Of a DNA stretch of 33,431 bases, positions 21,659 to 28,424 are shown in pieces. The position numbers and the translations under genes are program-made. Origin of the DNA: a virus. Under the pieces are notes generated by a model, which saw nothing but the letters and a program-made list of their open reading frames with translations, was not told the DNA's origin and ran no database searches. Positions within the stretch are counted from its first letter, which is position 1. Each line of letters begins with the position of its first letter. The stretch lies in IMG/VR virus record IMGVR_UViG_3300037493_006407, positions 1 to 33,431 of that record, one strand, 5' to 3'.

Positions 21659-23038
21659 CTAGCGGCGTCGACGGAGCCTTGGGTTGTAACTGGTCCTGCG
21701 CAGGCGCCACATCTGGAGCTTGGCGATGCGCTCCCTGCGGATGTCGTCCTTCGCGCGCGCCTTGGCGTTCGCCAGCGCGCGGGCATCGCCGTCTTTGGTC
21801 CCCACGGGATGCTGGCCACGGCCGAGCGAACTCCACGGCGGGTTGGTACGCGACAGATCCACGTCGATGACGGGATGCTGGGTTGGCGCATGCACGACGA
21901 AACCGCGCGCCATCTCGACTTTCCGCTTCGTACTCTTGCCGACGGTCTTGCCTGCGAGAGGTGTTTTGAAGCTCAGGCCCGCGACCACACCAGTCCCGAG
22001 CTTTTCCATGGCGAAGCGGTCGATGAACCGGAGATCGTGCGCGTCGCCATTGACCACGGGGAACGTATAGATCGCGCCGGAGCTCGTGTCGCGGAACGAC
22101 AAGGTCTCAGGCAAGGCCTCCGCGGCCCAGTGTCCCTCTCGCCCAGACCGACGGTCGAACGGAGCGGTAACCGAGGTGATCTGGTTCTGCAGTACCCAGA
22201 GGGCCGTTTTGCGGTTCCTGTTGGTCTCCGCCAGCGACCACGACAGCCAATAATTCTTCGGCCAGGTCTTGTTGAACGCGAAGGCTTGGATGCGCGGCTC
22301 GACCTTGGTGTAGTCGTAGAACATCACAGCGGGCTCACGCCCGGGGCCTGCGAATAATTCTGGGAGATTCGGGTACACACCAGCGCGAACCCACGGCATG
22401 TCATGGTAGCGGCGCAGGTATTCGGCCAGCCACTCGGGGACTTCCACCCTTTGGTTTTCCCAGTCCAAATCACTGGTGATATTCAGCCGGAAAGCGGGGC
22501 GCAGATCCTTCTTCACCGCCCAGCTGCGGAACCCGGCGATGCCAGCGATCACCGCCAGCATGAACGCGGGGCGCTGGCGCAGGTAGGCGAGCGAGCGGCG
22601 CATCTGAGCGGCGCGCACAGCGACCTGCGGCATCTGCCCAGCGTTTGTGAGGCACACCGCCATGCAGCCCGCGGTCGCGCCCGAACAGAAGTTCACCTTG
22701 CTCAGTTGGGCCGCTTCGCCGGGGGTCATGCCCCACTTCGCGGGGTCAGCTTTCGCCGCCTTGCCCAGCATGTTCGCAGGTAGGAGCGCAATACCACGCA
22801 CCACCCAGCTGTCGCCCGTGACCTCTTTATCCAGCTTCACGCTCGATGAGAGAAACATCTTGCCAACGTCGGTCTTGTCCGTCTTGGTGTTGCTGCCGAG
22901 GAACTTCGCCTCTTTGCCCGCCCACGCACCAAACGCTCGGAGCACCTCAATCAATTCATGTGGCCGCGGGGGATTATTCCGCAGGCGCATGAGGCGATTC
23001 AGCCGCCGCTCGAACGCAGGTGAAATGATCAGCGGCAT
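21659..23038 (-). CDS. GP88-like protein with C-x6-C-x3-C cluster
   Basis: A 459-aa protein. Cys118, Cys125 and Cys129 in NFCSGATAGCMAVCL, followed by a TNAGQ segment and a helix with RAAQMRRSLAYLRQR, resemble the cysteine cluster of the mycobacteriophage gp88-like family, whose function is unknown; three cysteines of this spacing could hold an Fe-S cluster or metal. The middle contains many aromatic residues and appears enzymatic. The C-terminus is basic and ends YNPRLRRRR, like its structural neighbours. It starts just after the stop of 23040-23492. The family assignment is from memory of the motif and is moderate. Confidence 0.5.
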   Translation of the reverse strand: MPLIISPAFERRLNRLMRLRNNPPRPHELIEVLRAFGAWAGKEAKFLGSNTKTDKTDVGKMFLSSSVKLDKEVTGDSWVVRGIALLPANMLGKAAKADPAKWGMTPGEAAQLSKVNFCSGATAGCMAVCLTNAGQMPQVAVRAAQMRRSLAYLRQRPAFMLAVIAGIAGFRSWAVKKDLRPAFRLNITSDLDWENQRVEVPEWLAEYLRRYHDMPWVRAGVYPNLPELFAGPGREPAVMFYDYTKVEPRIQAFAFNKTWPKNYWLSWSLAETNRNRKTALWVLQNQITSVTAPFDRRSGREGHWAAEALPETLSFRDTSSGAIYTFPVVNGDAHDLRFIDRFAMEKLGTGVVAGLSFKTPLAGKTVGKSTKRKVEMARGFVVHAPTQHPVIDVDLSRTNPPWSSLGRGQHPVGTKDGDARALANAKARAKDDIRRERIAKLQMWRLRRTSYNPRLRRRR

Positions 23039-23039
23039 C

Positions 23040-23492
23040 TTAGGCCTCCGCGAGTGCCTTGTTCTGGGAATTGATCATCCACCAGATCCCAGCCGCGACG
23101 GCAATCGCCGCCGCACCAGCCATGACCTTCTGGTTGTTCTTCACCACATTCGGCAGCTTCTCGTAGACGCCGCCCAGCTTGGCCTTGATCTTCGGGTTCG
23201 ACGTCATGTTCATCATCGAGCCGTAGATGCCGACGCCCATACCAATCAATCCGAGCGATTTCCCGAGCGCCTGGCGCTTCGCGGCATCCGGCCCGAGTGT
23301 CAACTTCACCCCTTCACCAATCGTGTATGCTCCGGTGATGGCTGGCGACGCTGACAGGTACATGAGCCCGCCAACCAGGCCAACGGCCGCCCCGGCCATC
23401 GAGAGTGTGCGGCCCACAGCCTCCCGCTTCACGTCGTCAGCGGTCATGTCCAGCGTGATGGACTTGGTGATGTTGGGGACGAGGAATCCCAT
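23040..23492 (-). CDS. Integral membrane protein with internal duplication
   Basis: A 150-aa protein with three hydrophobic helices. Residues about 19-64 (DDVKREAVGRTLSMAGAAVG and what follows) and 69-114 (DAAKRQALGKSLGLIGMGVG and what follows) are tandem copies of one helix-plus-loop unit. The third helix (about 123-141) ends in WWMINSQNK. No enzyme motif. The ATG follows the previous stop by 3 nt. It is likely a virion membrane or channel-like component. Confidence 0.65.
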   Translation of the reverse strand: MGFLVPNITKSITLDMTADDVKREAVGRTLSMAGAAVGLVGGLMYLSASPAITGAYTIGEGVKLTLGPDAAKRQALGKSLGLIGMGVGIYGSMMNMTSNPKIKAKLGGVYEKLPNVVKNNQKVMAGAAAIAVAAGIWWMINSQNKALAEA

Positions 23493-23495
23493 GGC

Positions 23496-24248
23496 TTACG
23501 CGCGCTTCTTGCGCAGCAGGAACCAGGCGGCGACAGCCGCGATGGCGATGGTGCCCGCGCCGATCTGGATGTCGAACAGACCGCCCAGGCTGCCGAACTC
23601 GCGGTCCTCGGTGGAGATCGCCTCGTCGGTGTCCTCCATCGGGCCGAGGTCTTCACCTTCCGCGGTGAAGTCCATGTAGTCCTCGTTTTCCGTCGCTATC
23701 GCAGCGTCGGTATCCTCATAGGAAGCGGCGCGGCGGCCATTGCCTGCGGGCGAGGGGAACATCATCGGCATCTGCTGCGCGCTGCCGCCGTACTGCGGGA
23801 CCAGGGTCATCTTGGGCGCGGCCAGGGCGATGGAGAGATGTTGCGGGGCCAGGGTGACAGCCGGCGGGGCCATGTAGCGGGTCGTGGTGACCTGCACGGG
23901 GGTGCGGCGGACCACGGCGGCGCGCACCGGCGCAATGGCGCCGAGGCCGGGCATGAAGCTCGTCACTTGCGCTTTTGGAGCGCGGCGAACGACCTTCGGC
24001 GCGGGCTTGCGGCCCGTGGTGCCAGCCTTGACCACACCCGGATGCTCGACAGCTCCGAGCCCCGGCATGAAGCTCGTCACCCGGATCTTCGGCTGGGGAC
24101 GAACGGCCACCGGCGCGGCCTTGCGCACAGGGAGAGCACCGAGCCCCGGCATGAAGCTCGTGACCTGTGCGCGCCGCACGGGGCGCACGACGGCCAGGCC
24201 CTTGGTTGGGCGGGCGATCTTGGGGCGGGCGAGTTTGACGGAGGGCAT
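23496..24248 (-). CDS. Tail-anchored protein with three VTSFMPGLGA motifs
   Basis: A 250-aa protein. Three copies of VTSFMPGLGA (MPGLG at residues 33-37, 61-65 and 99-103) are separated by basic Pro/Arg/Lys/Val linkers. The middle is Pro/Gln/Met-rich. Two related acidic stretches (EDTDAAIATENEDYMDF and MEDTDEAISTEDREF) precede a C-terminal helix ending LLRKKRA. The layout suggests a virion precursor from which short basic peptides could be released if the motifs are cleavage sites. The motif is shared with the giant protein 12826-16968. No known family. Confidence 0.65.
   Translation of the reverse strand: MPSVKLARPKIARPTKGLAVVRPVRRAQVTSFMPGLGALPVRKAAPVAVRPQPKIRVTSFMPGLGAVEHPGVVKAGTTGRKPAPKVVRRAPKAQVTSFMPGLGAIAPVRAAVVRRTPVQVTTTRYMAPPAVTLAPQHLSIALAAPKMTLVPQYGGSAQQMPMMFPSPAGNGRRAASYEDTDAAIATENEDYMDFTAEGEDLGPMEDTDEAISTEDREFGSLGGLFDIQIGAGTIAIAAVAAWFLLRKKRA
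23941..24164 (-). repeat. Three dispersed 26-bp coding repeats (VTSFMPGLG motif)
   Basis: Near-identical 26-mers lie at 23941-23966, 24055-24080 and 24139-24164; a fourth lies at 14846-14871 in a different gene. They encode VTSFMPGLG. Spacing is irregular (114 and 84 bp), so this is a repeated motif rather than a tandem array. Confidence 0.85.
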
Positions 24249-24261
24249 GGGAGACTCCCGG

Positions 24262-25362
24262 TTAACGGCTTGGTTTTTTGAAGAGGAAGTAGGCCGCGAG
24301 GCCTAAGAGGACGACGGACCCGACACCGGCGGCGATGCCGGCCCCGAGTCCGAACTTGGACGCAACAGCGTTTTTCTTTGCGGCGTTCGACGCGTCAATC
24401 GCGGCGGCCTGTGTGGTGAACGCGGGGTCGTCCAGCATTTTCTGTGCGATCTTCTTGCGCAGTTCTGTGCGGAACGCTGGGGTCTGCAGCTCCGCGAGCG
24501 CCTTGGTCTTGGCGTCGGCCATTTGGGCGGCGGCTGCGGCATAGACTTCTCCCGATTTCCGGTCGGCTTCCTTCACTGCCTCGTATCCAGTGACAGTGAG
24601 CGCGAGGGTCTGCACGTCCTTGCCGACCGCCAGGGGGTCAGCGACGTATTGGCCCGCCTTGTCCGCAGTTTTGTCGGAGAAGGTATCCAGCGCGGAGGAC
24701 GCCTTACCGGCGATGTTGGCAACTGAGCCTGCACCTACGGCGTCGGCGCCTTTGCCGACGAGCGCCAAGGGCAGTGCGAACCCTGCGGTGACTGGCTTCA
24801 AGCCGACGGTGGCGACCTTTGTGGTGAGTGCCCCCGCCGTGCTGCGGCCCCAGTCCCAGGCGTCCTTGATCGTGTCGAAGACGCCGCTGAGGGACTGGCC
24901 GGAGAGCGCCAGGAGCGCCGCAGCTGGGGTCTCCTCTTTCACCACTTGCAAGCCGGCGACGGTGACTTCCGCCTTGGTGGACGCGGCCAACGCCTGGAGG
25001 CGGTTGGTCAGATCCGCCATCAAGTCGTCCATCTTGTTCTTATTGTAGCGGGCTGCGAGCGACTGGGTGAGCGCGAGCATGGCGCTCAGTGCGTTGCCGA
25101 CGATCGGGTAGGCGTTGAGGCCGATGACGAGCGCGACGTTCACCGCGGCTTGTGCCGCTGCGGTGTTGATCATCTGCTCTTTCACCGTGCTGGTGAGGCT
25201 ATCGATCTTATCGGCGAGGACCTGGGGCGATACTTCACCCAGGCCCGCCATGTCTCGACACGGCCGCGCCATGTAGCGGGTCGAGCCACGCACAACGCGT
25301 ACCGGCCGACGGCGCATGAGGATCGCGCCTCCGCCGTGGGTGGTGACGATGTACTCGGTCAT
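24262..25362 (-). CDS. Tail-anchored helical protein with N-terminal MAGLG motif
   Basis: A 366-aa protein. A basic N-terminus (MRRRPVRVVRGSTRYMARP) leads to M38-A-G-L-G42; the rest is a long Ala-rich helical region. One or two hydrophobic segments occur around residues 75-100, and a C-terminal helix (about 345-361, AAGVGSVVLLGLAAYFLF) ends KKPSR. The start overlaps the upstream stop (ATGA). TRYMA is also present in the 23496-24248 product. It is probably a virion membrane protein. No family recognised. Confidence 0.65.
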   Translation of the reverse strand: MTEYIVTTHGGGAILMRRRPVRVVRGSTRYMARPCRDMAGLGEVSPQVLADKIDSLTSTVKEQMINTAAAQAAVNVALVIGLNAYPIVGNALSAMLALTQSLAARYNKNKMDDLMADLTNRLQALAASTKAEVTVAGLQVVKEETPAAALLALSGQSLSGVFDTIKDAWDWGRSTAGALTTKVATVGLKPVTAGFALPLALVGKGADAVGAGSVANIAGKASSALDTFSDKTADKAGQYVADPLAVGKDVQTLALTVTGYEAVKEADRKSGEVYAAAAAQMADAKTKALAELQTPAFRTELRKKIAQKMLDDPAFTTQAAAIDASNAAKKNAVASKFGLGAGIAAGVGSVVLLGLAAYFLFKKPSR

Positions 25363-26069
25363 TTCTTGCCCCGGCGGCGCAGGAGAAAGAAGGCAGCCGC
25401 GCCCAACACCAGGACGCCGATGCCCCCGCCGATCAGAACGCCTTTGTTCTTGGCGATCGACGCGATTCCACCGCCCCCGCCACCTTTACCGGCGGCCAGA
25501 AGCGCGGTCTGCTTCTTCATCTCTTCGGCTTCTTGCTGCTTCGCCGCGGCCACAGCCAGTGCGGCGCCAGACTGCACGTCCGACGCATCCGCTTTCCGCT
25601 GTTGGTCGATTTGATTCAGGCGCAGATTGGTCACCCCGATCCCGAGCTGGGTGAGGCCGTTGATCGCGCCGGCGATGTTGGCCGCGGTGAAGATCGAGGA
25701 CTCGACGGCAGCCGCTGCGCCAGATGTGGCCGCCGCGACACTGCTCGCGGAACTCACAGCGCTTCCCGCGTCCAAGGCCAGGGAGGTGAATTGGCCGAGG
25801 CCATTGACGCCCGTGTTGATCCCCGCGTCCGCGAGCACTTTCGCGCGCTGCGCCGGAGCGAGCAGCATGAGCTGCTGCTTGATCAGATTTGTCATCTCCA
25901 GCCGGTCGCGTTTCGTCAGCCGTGAGGCCTTTGTCAGCGTGTCGTCGCCACCGAGCCCAGCGAACGGCGCGCTGTGGAGCTCACGGTTGCCGTGGGCGAT
26001 CCAGATGCGATTACCGCGGTGCCATGATGCGCTTGGAGTGTAGTCGCTGGCGGTGTTGACGTATGGCAT
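25359..26069 (-). CDS. Tail-anchored helical protein, first gene of the structural operon
   Basis: A 236-aa protein from the ATG at 26069. It has F36-A-G-L-G40 near the N-terminus, a long Ala/Ser/Gln-rich helical body, a Gly-run linker (KGGGGGGIAS) and a C-terminal helix ending LLRRRGKK. No SD precedes the ATG, but a -10-like TATGCT lies 8 nt upstream, so it may be translated from a leaderless mRNA. A longer in-frame reading from a TTG at 26105 would cover the promoter and is rejected. Structure and position match the next two genes. Confidence 0.65.
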   Translation of the reverse strand: MPYVNTASDYTPSASWHRGNRIWIAHGNRELHSAPFAGLGGDDTLTKASRLTKRDRLEMTNLIKQQLMLLAPAQRAKVLADAGINTGVNGLGQFTSLALDAGSAVSSASSVAAATSGAAAAVESSIFTAANIAGAINGLTQLGIGVTNLRLNQIDQQRKADASDVQSGAALAVAAAKQQEAEEMKKQTALLAAGKGGGGGGIASIAKNKGVLIGGGIGVLVLGAAAFFLLRRRGKK

Positions 26070-26077
26070 GCGTGGCG

Positions 26078-26105
26078 AGCATACCACAGTCCAGCTGAGG
26101 GGCAA
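26078..26105 (-). promoter_or_regulatory. Candidate promoter of the structural operon
   Basis: On the minus strand TTGCCC (26105-26100), a 16-nt spacer and TATGCT (26083-26078) resemble a sigma-70 promoter, with a TG before the -10. It fills the 36-nt gap between two genes and ends 8 nt before the ATG at 26069. It is the only convincing promoter I see for the roughly 18.6-kb leftward gene block. Confidence 0.6.
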
Positions 26106-26429
26106 TCAGATGGGCTTCTCAGCCCACGGGTCGCTCTCCTCGGAGAGCACATGGTCGTCCCCTTCGACCTCCAGGTTGCCGAGACTATCGTCGAGGTTGG
26201 AGTCGGGCTCCGGCTCGTCGTCCTTCGGCTTCTGCGCCTTCGGCGCGGCCTTGACAGGGAAGCAGTGGGGGCATTCCTCGTCGCCCTCACCCACCCGGAC
26301 ACTGCTGCCGATGGGCGGCATCTTGTCCATGGTGAACAGGACCCGCTGGTTGCAGGAGGTCTTGTAGACGTGGCGAGGGCCGAGTTCCGTCGGCGCGGGG
26401 CCGAAATATGCGGCGATGGCGTGGATCAC
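26106..26429 (-). CDS. Small zinc-ribbon-like protein
   Basis: A 107-aa protein. The pattern His-(5)-Cys (HVYKTSC, about residues 20-26), then CPHC near residues 53-56, resembles the small zinc ribbons common in phage genomes. The C-terminal half is acidic and probably disordered. The ATG overlaps the upstream stop (ATGA). The stop at 26106 abuts the -35 element of the structural promoter. Confidence 0.5.
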   Translation of the reverse strand: MIHAIAAYFGPAPTELGPRHVYKTSCNQRVLFTMDKMPPIGSSVRVGEGDEECPHCFPVKAAPKAQKPKDDEPEPDSNLDDSLGNLEVEGDDHVLSEESDPWAEKPI

Positions 26430-26611
26430 GGGCGGGTCTCCTTGACTGTGGTTGGCTGGTATTCGGCGGCGGACTCAGCTATGTCGGCCTCGAATGAGCG
26501 TGATAGGCGGAAGATAACCTCTTCGCTGGGCGTTCTGCGGTTCTTTGCCGCGGCCACCCGAAGGGCGTAGCTCAATTCCTCCGGCACCTGGCGGACGTAG
26601 AGGATGCTCAT
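26426..26611 (-). CDS. Arc/FitA-like ribbon-helix-helix protein
   Basis: A 61-aa protein. MSILYVRQVPEELSYALRVA, followed by AAKNRRTPSEEVIFRLSR, matches the FitA/Arc ribbon-helix-helix: a DNA-contacting strand (LYVRQ), helix A, the RRTPSEEV turn and helix B. Relatives act as antitoxins or repressors. No PIN-domain toxin is adjacent, so a repressor role is more likely. It overlaps both neighbours by 4 nt (ATGA). Confidence 0.8.
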   Translation of the reverse strand: MSILYVRQVPEELSYALRVAAAKNRRTPSEEVIFRLSRSFEADIAESAAEYQPTTVKETRP

Positions 26612-27093
26612 GTTTTCTCCAACTCCGGTGAGGGGCGGTCAGTGCGGTAGGTGGCGTGTCGGAGCCAGCGGCGGGCAGCGGCCCACTTCTCGTTGGTTGG
26701 GAGGTCTGGATCGATGAGGAAGAAGCACGCGCTGATGACACGCGCCTCCACATCCAACGCCTGGGCGCGATACCACGCGGATATGTCGGCCTTGCCGGTG
26801 GACGTGTGCAGCACCTGCGCGCGCTCGGAGTCGTTGAGCGACGACCACACCATGGCCCCCACGCCCATGAGCGCCTCTTCGCGGTTGACGAGGTACTTCG
26901 CCAGCCACGTCTCTTCGCGATACCACATAGGGGTGTCGAGGCCCGGTCGCGGGGCGACGAATATCCAATACTTATCCTTCGCCCAGACGACCCCGACGGG
27001 CATCGGATATTTCTCTGAGGAGAAGGTGTTCATCCAGTACCCGGTCTTGTGCGTCGAGTCGGCCCAGCGTTCGAGCGGTTTCTTCTTACCCAT
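26608..27093 (-). CDS. Hypothetical protein
   Basis: A 161-aa soluble, Trp-rich protein (about eleven Trp) with no recognisable domain. It starts inside the end of the methyltransferase gene (8-nt overlap) and its stop overlaps the RHH gene. The high aromatic content and lack of low complexity suggest a folded globular protein. No function can be assigned. Confidence 0.65.
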   Translation of the reverse strand: MGKKKPLERWADSTHKTGYWMNTFSSEKYPMPVGVVWAKDKYWIFVAPRPGLDTPMWYREETWLAKYLVNREEALMGVGAMVWSSLNDSERAQVLHTSTGKADISAWYRAQALDVEARVISACFFLIDPDLPTNEKWAAARRWLRHATYRTDRPSPELEKT

Positions 27094-28225
27094 GATTATT
27101 CTCCAGCGCTTTTGCGATCCTGACGCCGAGCCAGCGCATGACGTTCACCGCCATGCTGTTGCCGATGGATTTGTATCGGGGGCCGTCGGCTGCCGGTTTG
27201 CCTTTGTAGGGGATGGCGGTGTGGCCGTCGGGAAATCCCTGAAGTTTCTCCACCTCTTGCGGGAGCAATCTCCGCACCCGCCCCTGGTAGGCGACCGCGG
27301 TTGGATTCTTCGCCCCTAGAGCGGGCGTCACATCTTTGGTAGCCGCTACCTGGGTTCCGCTCAAGTTCGCGGGGAACGCGTGTACCGCAAAAGTTTCACT
27401 CTCGAAATCACCCTTCCAGCCACTCCCTGGCTGGGCTAACAGGGCGGGGGCAACGTCGATGGCACCGCTTGTATTGTTGCCTCCAAAGCAGACTGGAGTA
27501 TCTCCGGCAGGCGCTTGTTGCGGTTCACGGCGCGGCGGAGAATCCCGGCGCACGCCTTCGGGCTCAAATAGTATTTCGGCGGGATCGAGTCGCCCAGAAG
27601 CAGGGACCGCGACAACGAACACACGCTCGCGCTGTTGTGGTAGCTCGTGGTATTGGGCATCCAGGATTCTCCAGGCCACTCGGCGCTTTGGCCCAGCAAC
27701 AAAACCTGCACGGGTCCAGCGCGGAATATGGCCGCGGGTTTTCTCGCTCCAGCGCCAGTGGGCTGAGGGCCGTCCCGGTTCAGGTCGTGGGCCCGGCTCA
27801 AGGGCACTATCAGCGCCGGCGAGAGCGGCAAGAAGGCATCCGAATCCGTTGGTTTCATCACAGAGCACTCCAGGGACGTTTTCCCAAAGCACAATGGCGG
27901 GATCAGCGGCGTCCGCGACATCGCAGAAAGTCCGCAATAGAGCGCTGCGGGGGTCGTTCATTCCACCCCACAGGCCGGAGCGTGAGAATCCTTGGCAGGG
28001 GCTTCCACCCACCAGCACATCAATATCGCCGAGGGCCGCAGCCTTGTCCAGGAAGTCTGGCGCGGTGATGTCGCCGAGGTTGGGGACGGCTGGCCAGTGG
28101 TGCGCCAGCACCGCGGAGGGGAACGCCTCGATCTCTGCGAAGAACGATGGCTCAAACGCCCCGAGCGGATGCCACGCGACCGTGACAGCCTCGATGCCTG
28201 AGCAGAGGGAGCCGTAGCGAATCAC
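27086..28225 (-). CDS. DNA cytosine-5 methyltransferase
   Basis: A 379-aa protein starting at a GTG that overlaps the previous stop (GTGA). All key motifs of C5 cytosine methyltransferases are in order: motif I SLCSGIEA near the N-terminus, motif IV G-G-S-P76-C77-Q78 with the catalytic cysteine, motif VI E115-N-V117, motif VIII QQRER (197-201), a variable recognition region, then motif IX RRLLPQEVEKLQGFPDG and motif X GNSMAVNVMRWLG. Length is normal. No partner restriction enzyme is nearby, so this is an orphan methyltransferase, probably protecting element DNA from host restriction or marking it. Confidence 0.92.
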   Translation of the reverse strand: MIRYGSLCSGIEAVTVAWHPLGAFEPSFFAEIEAFPSAVLAHHWPAVPNLGDITAPDFLDKAAALGDIDVLVGGSPCQGFSRSGLWGGMNDPRSALLRTFCDVADAADPAIVLWENVPGVLCDETNGFGCLLAALAGADSALEPGPRPEPGRPSAHWRWSEKTRGHIPRWTRAGFVAGPKRRVAWRILDAQYHELPQQRERVFVVAVPASGRLDPAEILFEPEGVRRDSPPRREPQQAPAGDTPVCFGGNNTSGAIDVAPALLAQPGSGWKGDFESETFAVHAFPANLSGTQVAATKDVTPALGAKNPTAVAYQGRVRRLLPQEVEKLQGFPDGHTAIPYKGKPAADGPRYKSIGNSMAVNVMRWLGVRIAKALENNHG

Positions 28226-28305
28226 TTCTGCCTCCGCACCCACAGCCAGACATGGAGCGCGAGGCCCGCGGCGGCGGCCCCGATTATGATGAGCGCGTTT
28301 TTCAC
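28222..28305 (-). CDS. 27-aa membrane micro-protein
   Basis: GTG start at 28305, stop at 28222. It begins (M)KNALIIIGAAAAGLALHV and ends WLWVRRQK: one hydrophobic helix with a basic C-terminus. Both ends overlap neighbours by GTGA junctions, between the 40-aa gene upstream and the methyltransferase downstream; this arrangement is the main evidence that it is real. It may be a holin-like or regulatory membrane peptide. Confidence 0.5.
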   Translation of the reverse strand: MKNALIIIGAAAAGLALHVWLWVRRQK

Positions 28306-28424
28306 TTCATCAATTCCTTGACCTTGTTCTTGATTATGAGCGACATCCAGAGGACCCACCATACGTTCAGCACGGTCCACAGGAAGTCGGCGGCGGGGCT
28401 GGATGGGTCAGGCGGGATGATCAC
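28302..28424 (-). CDS. 40-aa membrane micro-protein
   Basis: GTG start at 28424 overlapping the TGA of the upstream 392-aa gene, and stop overlapping the GTG of the 27-aa gene. It has a short Pro/Asp-rich N-terminus, one Trp-rich hydrophobic helix (FLWTVLNVWWVLWMSLII) and a Lys-rich tail. Together with the next gene it could form a two-component membrane function such as holin/antiholin, but no endolysin is visible nearby. Confidence 0.5.
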   Translation of the reverse strand: MIIPPDPSSPAADFLWTVLNVWWVLWMSLIIKNKVKELMK

